This document shows, piece by piece, positions 8,672 to 14,396 of a stretch of DNA of 51,838 nucleotides. The stretch is from Methylopumilus sp003533095. GTDB taxonomy: Bacteria; Pseudomonadota; Gammaproteobacteria; Burkholderiales; Methylophilaceae. The DNA lies in NCBI GenBank assembly GCA_963977845.1, contig CAXBPZ010000005.1, positions 1-51,838 of the forward strand. Reading direction: 5' to 3'. The notes beneath the pieces were generated by a model. The model had not been told where the DNA came from. It saw nothing but the letters and a program-made list of their open reading frames with translations, and ran no database searches. Both the position numbers and the translations under genes were made by a program. Numbering within the stretch: the first letter of the stretch is position 1; each line of letters starts with the position of its first letter.

Positions 8672-8896
8672 TTACTTACACGAAATTTCTATACTATAAG
8701 GCAGGCTTGTTGATTTATCGACAAGGCTATAACCCTTTGAACATAACTTCTCTGCTTTAGCATAACAAGCATCCCAAAAAGCACAGTTAATAATATAAGT
8801 TTGACTTGTATTTGATAGTTTACCGTGATTCGTGTAAGTCATCATGCTACAACTTAAAAGCAAGCTAAATAGAAATAAAACTGTCATCTGTTTCAT
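8672..8896 (-). CDS. Small predicted lipoprotein, function unknown
   Basis: A 74-residue protein with a lipoprotein-type signal: basic start (MKQ), hydrophobic stretch at 4-15, and lipobox LLSC giving acylated Cys16. The mature part is about 58 residues and holds four more cysteines (39, 44, 52 and 73), an even number compatible with two disulfides in the periplasm. I do not recognise the family. It is a single gene between the ribonuclease and dedA. Confidence 0.7.
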   Translation of the reverse strand: MKQMTVLFLFSLLLSCSMMTYTNHGKLSNTSQTYIINCAFWDACYAKAEKLCSKGYSLVDKSTSLPYSIEISCK

Positions 8897-9005
8897 ATAT
8901 ATTTTTTAAAAAATTGAATGGTTCATTATAGTAAAAATTTGCTGTTTCATTATAGGTTTATGTAACATGCGATAGAATTCAATATCAATTTGAATAGGAT
9001 GTTTA

Positions 9006-9617
9006 ATGCTAGAAAAATTCATAGGATTCTTAGCTATTTGGATTATGAGTGTCATATCCTCTATGGGTTATGGAGGTATTGTTTTGCTGATGGCAATCGA
9101 ATCAGCTTGTATTCCATTACCCTCCGAAATTATTATGCCTTTTGCAGGATACTTGGTTTTTAAAGGTGAAATGGTACTTTGGATAGTGGCTTTTATGGGC
9201 GCACTAGGTTGCGTATTAGGATCGATACCTGCCTATTATGTCGGGAAAACAGGTGGCAGAAAACTCGCTGAAAAATATGGTCGTTTCGTACTTGTTTCTA
9301 AAAAAGATTTGAAGATGGCAGATGATTGGTTTAAAAACTACGGTGAAATTATTATTTTTATCGGCCGTCTCCTTCCAGCAGTGAGAACCTTTATAGCGCT
9401 CCCAGCAGGTATCGCGCGTATGAATATGACTAAATTTATTATCTATACATTTGTGGGTTCATTTATCTGGTGTTGGGCACTCGCATATATTGGAATGATA
9501 TTTGGCGAACAATGGGAGACATTAAAAGTTTATTTTCACGAATTTCATTATGTGATTGCCGGTGGCGCAATCATCTTCATCGTCTGGTATATCAGACGTC
9601 ATTTTCAAAATAATTAA
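9006..9617 (+). CDS. DedA family (SNARE-associated) membrane protein
   Basis: A 203-residue DedA/Tvp38-type membrane protein; members act in undecaprenyl-phosphate or phospholipid transport and in envelope homeostasis. The family signatures are present: ESACIPLPSEIIMPFAGYL at about residues 33-51 (acidic-Pro re-entrant loop) and GRLLPAVRTFIALPAGIARM at about 121-140 (G-R-x3-P-x2-R). Further hydrophobic segments lie at about 8-30, 57-80, 143-162 and 178-196. The stop overlaps the next start (TAATG), so translation with the ROK kinase is probably coupled. Two direct repeats of TTCATTATAG (8922-8931 and 8946-8955) lie upstream. Confidence 0.93.
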   Translation: MLEKFIGFLAIWIMSVISSMGYGGIVLLMAIESACIPLPSEIIMPFAGYLVFKGEMVLWIVAFMGALGCVLGSIPAYYVGKTGGRKLAEKYGRFVLVSKKDLKMADDWFKNYGEIIIFIGRLLPAVRTFIALPAGIARMNMTKFIIYTFVGSFIWCWALAYIGMIFGEQWETLKVYFHEFHYVIAGGAIIFIVWYIRRHFQNN

Positions 9618-10519
9618 TGACATCTATTTATCATATTGGTATTGACTTAGGCGGCACCAAAATTGAGGTGGCTGTTCTAGATAGTCAGAATAAAATTCTA
9701 TTCCGTGAGAGACTTCTCACTGAAGCGCATTTAGGTAACGAGCATATCTTCAATCAAATTCATACGCTCTATTCAAAAGCGGTCTTATCTATCCAAAACA
9801 AAACGCATACCTTGGGCTTAGGCACACCTGGTTCAATCTCAAAAAAAACACATCTACTAAAGAACTCTAATACGCTTTGTCTTAATGGCTTACCACTTCA
9901 ATCTCTTCTTGAAGATAAATTAGTGCATGACATCATCATTGAAAATGATGCAAATTGTTTTGCGCTTGCAGAAGCATTAATGGGTGCAGGTAAAGGATAC
10001 CCTGCGGTATTTGGCGTCATTATGGGAACGGGTTGTGGGGGTGGTATTGTATTTGATGGAAAAATTAGACAAGGTCCTCAAAATATTGCGGGGGAGTGGG
10101 GTCATATGGTGATTGATCCCCAAGGTTCACCTTGTTATTGTGGTGCAAATGGTTGCGTTGAAAGTTTTATATCGGGTGGTGGTTTAGAGAGAAGGATTCA
10201 GGATAAAACAGGTCACACCATATCGGCGATTGATTTTTTCAAGGCGCCTTTAAAGGATGAGTCTTTAAAAATGATTAAACAAGATTTCTATGCGCGCTTT
10301 GGCCAAGCTTTAGCTAATCTTATTAATATCTTGGATCCTGATGTTGTAGTCTTAGGTGGAGGACTTTCCAACGAACAAAGCTTGTATAAAGAAGGTGTGG
10401 ATGAAGTCTATGCGCGTATTTTTAATGATGTCCCAACTACGCCGATTGTAAAGAACATGCTGGGTGATTCGGCTGGCGTGATTGGAGCTGCTTTCATTGG
10501 TCGAGGACTTATTCAGTAA
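9617..10519 (+). CDS. ROK family sugar kinase (fructokinase / N-acetylglucosamine kinase type)
   Basis: A 300-residue ROK-family ATP-dependent sugar kinase. The N-terminal phosphate loop is GIDLGGTKIEVAVL (about 8-21). The catalytic-region ENDANCFALAEA is at about 113-124, GTGCGGGIVFDGKI at about 136-149, and the zinc motif H-x9-CYCGANGC with CVESF at about 163-185. This arrangement fits NagK or Mak-type kinases, but the exact sugar cannot be decided from the sequence. It shares one base with the dedA stop codon. Its last 11 bp overlap the end of the small minus-strand gene at 10509. Confidence 0.92.
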   Translation: MTSIYHIGIDLGGTKIEVAVLDSQNKILFRERLLTEAHLGNEHIFNQIHTLYSKAVLSIQNKTHTLGLGTPGSISKKTHLLKNSNTLCLNGLPLQSLLEDKLVHDIIIENDANCFALAEALMGAGKGYPAVFGVIMGTGCGGGIVFDGKIRQGPQNIAGEWGHMVIDPQGSPCYCGANGCVESFISGGGLERRIQDKTGHTISAIDFFKAPLKDESLKMIKQDFYARFGQALANLINILDPDVVVLGGGLSNEQSLYKEGVDEVYARIFNDVPTTPIVKNMLGDSAGVIGAAFIGRGLIQ

Positions 10520-10682
10520 TCGTTTTCTCTTTTTCAATTCTGTAAAGACATTCCGGTAAATGATTTTCAAGTAAGCCATTAATTTTTACCGTATCTATTT
10601 TGCAATACTTACACTGATAAGCGTACATTGCGTCACCTTGATGCTCTTGCGGATAATCGATATAAAATTTTTGTCGCTTCAT
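10509..10682 (-). CDS. 57-residue zinc-finger-like protein, function unknown
   Basis: This is an uninterrupted reading frame from ATG (complement of 10680-10682) to TAA, encoding 57 residues. It begins MKRQKFYIDYPQEHQGDAMY. The protein contains C24-x2-C27 and H41-x3-C45, a plausible C-C-H-C zinc site, and has a soluble, charged composition with no membrane segment. Overlapping frames look like random translation, while this one has normal codon use for the window. The ribosome-binding site is weak. It lies tail-to-tail with the ROK kinase and downstream of the HNH gene on the same strand. I do not recognise the family. Confidence 0.6.
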   Translation of the reverse strand: MKRQKFYIDYPQEHQGDAMYAYQCKYCKIDTVKINGLLENHLPECLYRIEKEKTITE

Positions 10683-10724
10683 AAGGTAAGTATCTTACTT
10701 GAAATTACTTCTTCATATCAAAAG

Positions 10725-11024
10725 TTATTCCCATTTGTCTTTTTCCTTCGCGTCTTCAACAGTTTGCCATTGCATATTAGATGGATCATCCAACCCACCT
10801 CGCTTCAAAGGAATAATATGATCAATTATATAACCTGGACAAGGACCAAAAGATTTAGCTGTCGAGGGGCACGGCTGCATTTTTTTAAAAGCCTTCTTAG
10901 CTTCGAGACTTCTTTTAATATGACCATGCGAATCGCGTTCACATGTAACACAATAATCTGAATAAACTGCTAAAAGTGAGCCACTAAAAAAAAGTGTAAT
11001 TAAAAAAAATAAAAATTTCTGCAT
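10725..11024 (-). CDS. Secreted HNH-type endonuclease-like protein
   Basis: A 99-residue protein with an N-terminal signal peptide (basic MQK, hydrophobic 4-17, likely cleavage after SLLA). A compact HNH nuclease core follows: YIIDHIIPLKRGGLDDPSNM at about residues 65-84, with the D-H pair, and the third-motif asparagine in N-M-Q-W-Q. Four cysteines (CVTC near 25-28, and CPS and CPG near 52 and 62) could bind zinc or form disulfides. Similar short exported HNH proteins occur in proteobacteria and are usually of unknown function. Possible roles are nutrient nuclease or DNA uptake and processing; neither is shown. Confidence 0.8.
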   Translation of the reverse strand: MQKFLFFLITLFFSGSLLAVYSDYCVTCERDSHGHIKRSLEAKKAFKKMQPCPSTAKSFGPCPGYIIDHIIPLKRGGLDDPSNMQWQTVEDAKEKDKWE

Positions 11025-11063
11025 AGGCTGATCATCATAAGGTTTTAAGTATAATTCTCATTA

Positions 11064-12254
11064 ATGATACAACAGCTCACTCTTGAATGGCTTAATTCGG
11101 AATCGCAAATACCTGAGGCGCTCTGGGATAATTGCTTCCCGGCCCCATATGAGGGCCAGTGGTGGTATCGATCCCTTGAGTGTTCGCATCTCGAAAAACA
11201 GTTCACATTTACATACGGTCTTATTTCATACAATGGAGAGCCGGTTGCTATCGCTCCTGCTTTTGTTATGGATGTCCCGATCGAGCTTGTGATGCCACCT
11301 CTTGTTTTGCCTATCGTTAAAATAATTGGAAAACTTATTCCATCTTTTTTATATCAACGCACCTTTTTTATAGGCAGTGCTTGTTCTGATGAAGGTCATA
11401 TTGGTATTGATCCTAAATTTTTAAAAAATAGTGGTTTAACTCAAGATGATATTTTTATCTGCGTCCAAGAGGCTGCTGAAATACAAGCAAAAAAATATAA
11501 TGCGCCCATGTTAGTCTGGAAAGATTTTCCGCAGACATTTCATCAAGTACTTTTAAAAATATCTCAGTCTAAACATCTTTTTCCGCTCGTAAGCTTTCCA
11601 TCAGCATTGGTTAAACTTCAGGGTAATAAAACGGATGATTACATTGCGTCACTTAAATCTTCAAGACGCCAAAAACTTAATAAAAAATTACTGACTGCTA
11701 TGACGGCTCCTCTTGATGTAAGTATTGTTCATTTGCCAGACAATCAAACGCTTCATCAACTCTATCGATTATTTTCAAGAACTTACTTAAAGGGAAAAAC
11801 AAAATTTGAGGAGCTTACACCTGAATTTTTTGAATTTATTTCTCGTGAAAAAGAAGCACACTTTATTATTCTAAGACATCAATCTTCACATGAAATTGTC
11901 GCTTTCATGCTTTGTTTTGATCTCAAAGGGCATGTGATTAATAAATTTATCGGCATAGACTACGATGCACCTCAAGATTGGTTTCTCTATTTCCGTTTAT
12001 GGATTGAAGTTGTCAACTGGTCTTATTCAATTGGCGCTAAAACAATTCAAAGTGGCCAAACAGCTTATCCCGCTAAAATTGAAACAGGTCATCAGTTAAT
12101 CCCTCTTACAAATTTCTGTAAGCATCGCAATCCTCTAATGCATAGCATCTCAAAAAAAGTAGCGCGCTTAGTAAATTGGGATACACTGGATATAGATTTG
12201 GCACTCTATTTAAAAGCTTACCCTGAAGAAAAACCAAAGATTGAAACCTTATAG
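11064..12254 (+). CDS. FemAB-like / GNAT acyltransferase (DUF482, peptidogalycan biosynthesis type)
   Basis: A 396-residue protein of the PF04339 (DUF482) family, annotated as peptidogalycan biosynthesis or recognition and structurally related to FemAB/GNAT acyltransferases. Supporting segments are WDNCFPAPYEGQWWYRSLE (about residues 21-39), the SSRRQKLNKKL region (about 199-209), the conserved GKTKFEELTPEFFEF (about 254-268) and a C-terminal QSGQTAYPAKIETGHQLIP (about 331-349), which is the family hallmark. The acyl donor and target are unknown. It is 12 bp from the DUF3147 gene and likely heads a short operon with it and the PlsC-type gene. Confidence 0.85.
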   Translation: MIQQLTLEWLNSESQIPEALWDNCFPAPYEGQWWYRSLECSHLEKQFTFTYGLISYNGEPVAIAPAFVMDVPIELVMPPLVLPIVKIIGKLIPSFLYQRTFFIGSACSDEGHIGIDPKFLKNSGLTQDDIFICVQEAAEIQAKKYNAPMLVWKDFPQTFHQVLLKISQSKHLFPLVSFPSALVKLQGNKTDDYIASLKSSRRQKLNKKLLTAMTAPLDVSIVHLPDNQTLHQLYRLFSRTYLKGKTKFEELTPEFFEFISREKEAHFIILRHQSSHEIVAFMLCFDLKGHVINKFIGIDYDAPQDWFLYFRLWIEVVNWSYSIGAKTIQSGQTAYPAKIETGHQLIPLTNFCKHRNPLMHSISKKVARLVNWDTLDIDLALYLKAYPEEKPKIETL

Positions 12255-12265
12255 GAAGAGCGGTA

Positions 12266-12613
12266 ATGTGGATTTTATTTAAACTTTTAATGACCTCAAG
12301 TATGGTTGTTTTAATTTCTGAGGTCGCCAAGAAAAGTGATCGATTAGGTGGACTCATCGCAGCACTTCCCCTTGTCACCGTGCTTACTCTAATTTGGCTC
12401 TATTTAGAAAAACAGCCAGAATCTAAAATTGCAAATCATGCTTGGTATACTTTTTGGTATGTAATTCCGACCTTGCCTATGTTTTTAGCGTTTCCTTTTC
12501 TACTTAAACGTTTTGGTTTTTGGCCCACACTTGGTATCTCCATACTCATTACCTTAATAGCATTCTATATCTTTGCCAAAATTTTAAAGCCTTATGGTAT
12601 TGAACTCTTATAA
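12266..12613 (+). CDS. DUF3147 family membrane protein
   Basis: A 115-residue hydrophobic protein with four predicted membrane segments (about 3-20, 28-47, 61-80 and 86-108). The N-terminal half carries the motif SEVAKKSDRLGGLIAALPLV, typical of the DUF3147 family of unknown function. It lies in a tight run of plus-strand genes between the FemAB-like and PlsC-type acyltransferases, hinting at an envelope role, but nothing direct shows this. Confidence 0.85.
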   Translation: MWILFKLLMTSSMVVLISEVAKKSDRLGGLIAALPLVTVLTLIWLYLEKQPESKIANHAWYTFWYVIPTLPMFLAFPFLLKRFGFWPTLGISILITLIAFYIFAKILKPYGIELL

Positions 12614-12622
12614 AATCTTGCT

Positions 12623-13348
12623 ATGAACTTTATTTTTAAATCTGTTTTGATGGCGTTGCATTTGGCTTTGGCACTGATCATTTGTCTCGCGATGTTTATG
12701 CTTCCAAAAAATATTATTCATCTTCTTATTCAATATTGGGCGAAACGTCTCTTAAGAATTTTAAAAATTAAAATTACGCTCACGGGTGAGGCTTATAAAT
12801 TTTTAGGTAAAGATAGTTATCTTGTCGTATCGAACCATATTTCATGGCTTGATATTCCTGTGATTTTTTCACTAAAACCTGTCACGTTCGTCTCTACGAC
12901 TGACGTCAAAACCTGGCCTATTATTGGAATGCTCGCTAGAATTTCAGGTGCTATTTTTATTGATCGCACTCGTAAATCAAGCTTACTTGAAGTCATTCAA
13001 GCGATGAATCTCCATTTCAAAAACAAAAAACAGTCGATATGTATTTTCCCTGAAGGCATTACGTCAAATGGATATCAAGTGCTCCCTTTCAAGAGTAACT
13101 TATTTCAATCAGCTTTTGAATCTAACAAATTACTTTTACCCTTATCGATTAAATACAAAGAAAATAATGTGCTCACAAACCGTACAAGCTTTCATGGATC
13201 AACAACTCTAATGCAATCATTTAAGCGAGTGGCCAAATCTAATCTGATTGAAGTCGTTGTAGATATTGGACACCCAGTGAAACCGACACAATCAAGGAAA
13301 GACTTATCTCTCAAGCTTCGAGAAGCTATTGCACTAAAAATTAACTAA
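12623..13348 (+). CDS. 1-acyl-sn-glycerol-3-phosphate acyltransferase (PlsC family)
   Basis: A 241-residue membrane-bound lysophosphatidic acid-type acyltransferase. An N-terminal membrane segment (about 6-28) precedes the catalytic motif NHISWLD (H-x4-D, about residues 71-77). Motif II-like GAIFIDRTRKSS is at about 110-121, and motif III FPEGITSNG at about 138-146. The family acylates lysophospholipids or ornithine lipids; the motifs do not separate the true PlsC from lyso-ornithine-lipid (OlsA-like) enzymes. It starts 9 bp after the DUF3147 gene. Confidence 0.9.
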   Translation: MNFIFKSVLMALHLALALIICLAMFMLPKNIIHLLIQYWAKRLLRILKIKITLTGEAYKFLGKDSYLVVSNHISWLDIPVIFSLKPVTFVSTTDVKTWPIIGMLARISGAIFIDRTRKSSLLEVIQAMNLHFKNKKQSICIFPEGITSNGYQVLPFKSNLFQSAFESNKLLLPLSIKYKENNVLTNRTSFHGSTTLMQSFKRVAKSNLIEVVVDIGHPVKPTQSRKDLSLKLREAIALKIN

Positions 13349-13416
13349 GCATCATTTATATGCGTTTCATCTCGATGCTATAATGACGACTTTTTAGATT
13401 ATTTCACTTAAAAATT

Positions 13417-13815
13417 ATGTTAAAAATTACTGCCATTTACGCTGCTATTCTTACCTTCGTATACGTTAAATTGACATTAAACGTCATTAGCCTAAGACGA
13501 CAAAATGAAGTGTCTCTCGGTGATGGAGGCCTAAAAGATTTACAAATAGCCATTCGATCACACGGAAATTTTGCCGAATATGTGCCTTTAGGTCTTATTT
13601 TATTAGCTTGTCTTGAAGCGAATCATATTCATTGGACGATTGTTTTACTATTGGGCGGATTATTCACAGCAGGTAGACTCTATTATGCAAAAGCCTTTCT
13701 AGAGGCAACACCTAACAGCGAACTTAGAGTCCAGGGTATGAAATTTACTCTCTGGGGCTTACAAGCACTCGCAGCAACCAATGTAATTGCACTCATCATT
13801 CAAAAAATTCTTTAG
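13417..13815 (+). CDS. MAPEG family membrane protein (YecN-like)
   Basis: A 132-residue four-helix membrane protein of the MAPEG family, the COG3788/YecN-like branch. The diagnostic segment AIRSHGNFAEYVPLGLI is at residues 45-61. Membrane segments lie at about 4-24, 56-70, 73-90 and 108-130. It differs from the first MAPEG protein (at 49), which has the ERIYRVQMNTLE signature. A TATAAT box occurs at 13379-13384. Function is unknown; members are predicted glutathione-dependent transferases. Confidence 0.88.
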   Translation: MLKITAIYAAILTFVYVKLTLNVISLRRQNEVSLGDGGLKDLQIAIRSHGNFAEYVPLGLILLACLEANHIHWTIVLLLGGLFTAGRLYYAKAFLEATPNSELRVQGMKFTLWGLQALAATNVIALIIQKIL

Positions 13816-13834
13816 CAATTAAGCTTTTTAATCC

Positions 13835-14158
13835 ATGAGTGCTTTTATGACCATTGATGCCGCAACTTTACATGGCATGATTAAGCAAGATGATTTAGTT
13901 TTGATTGATGTAAGAAATGATGATGAAGTCGCTAGAGGTATCATTCAGGGTGCAAAACATATTCCACTAGCCAATCTTCCTCAAGTATTCGATAAGATCC
14001 CTAAAAAATCTAGCGTTGTTTTTTATTGCCATAGCGGTGTGCGTTCGGCTCATGCAGCGTCTTATTTGGCTGGACATGATTACCATGATGTATATAACTT
14101 AGCAGGTGGTGTCATTGCTTGGGCAAATGCAGGCTATACTTTTACAGCACTAAAATAA
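13835..14158 (+). CDS. Single-domain rhodanese sulfurtransferase
   Basis: A 107-residue cytoplasmic rhodanese domain. The active-site loop is YCHSGVRSAHAA, with the catalytic cysteine near residue 69 that would carry a persulfide. LIDVRNDDEVARGIIQGAKHI is split across the typical first half. The length is that of GlpE/PspE-type single-domain enzymes, without a signal peptide. tusA begins one base after its stop, so the pair is almost certainly co-transcribed. A direct rhodanese-to-TusA sulfur hand-over is a reasonable inference. Confidence 0.92.
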   Translation: MSAFMTIDAATLHGMIKQDDLVLIDVRNDDEVARGIIQGAKHIPLANLPQVFDKIPKKSSVVFYCHSGVRSAHAASYLAGHDYHDVYNLAGGVIAWANAGYTFTALK

Positions 14159-14159
14159 T

Positions 14160-14396
14160 ATGCATTACGACCATGAAATAGATGCGACAGGACTGAAATG
14201 TCCACTTCCTATATTGCGATGCAAAAAAGGGTTAAATGAAATCGAGTCTGATCAGGTCTTAAAAATTATTGCAACAGACCCTGGAAGTAAAAAAGATTTC
14301 GATGCATTTTGTCGTCAAACAGGACATGAGCTTTTATCTCTTCATGAGGACAATGGTGTCATTACTTTCTTTATTAAGAAACGTCCTTTAAGCTAA
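14160..14396 (+). CDS. TusA/SirA family sulfur carrier protein
   Basis: A 78-residue TusA-like protein. The hallmark ATGLKCPLPILRCKKGL is at about residues 9-25, with the C-P-x-P persulfide cysteine near 14. TusA proteins relay sulfur from cysteine desulfurase or rhodanese to tRNA thiolation, molybdenum cofactor synthesis or sulfur oxidation. The immediate neighbour is a rhodanese; no TusBCD or Dsr gene is in the window. The last 9 bp overlap the 3' end of valS on the opposite strand. Confidence 0.92.
   Translation: MHYDHEIDATGLKCPLPILRCKKGLNEIESDQVLKIIATDPGSKKDFDAFCRQTGHELLSLHEDNGVITFFIKKRPLS

Noticed and set aside
10352..10579. 75-codon minus-strand frame overlapping the ROK kinase end
   Set aside because: It is an out-of-frame reading of the 57-codon gene and of the kinase antisense; its protein has no coherent motif.
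10638..10961. 107-codon plus-strand frame
   Set aside because: It is antisense to the HNH gene and the small zinc-finger-like gene, with no recognisable domain.
10520..11063. Possible toxin-antitoxin or effector-immunity pair (HNH protein plus small protein)
   Set aside because: The HNH protein lacks toxin delivery domains and the small protein does not resemble an immunity protein, so the system claim is not supported; only the single observations are reported.
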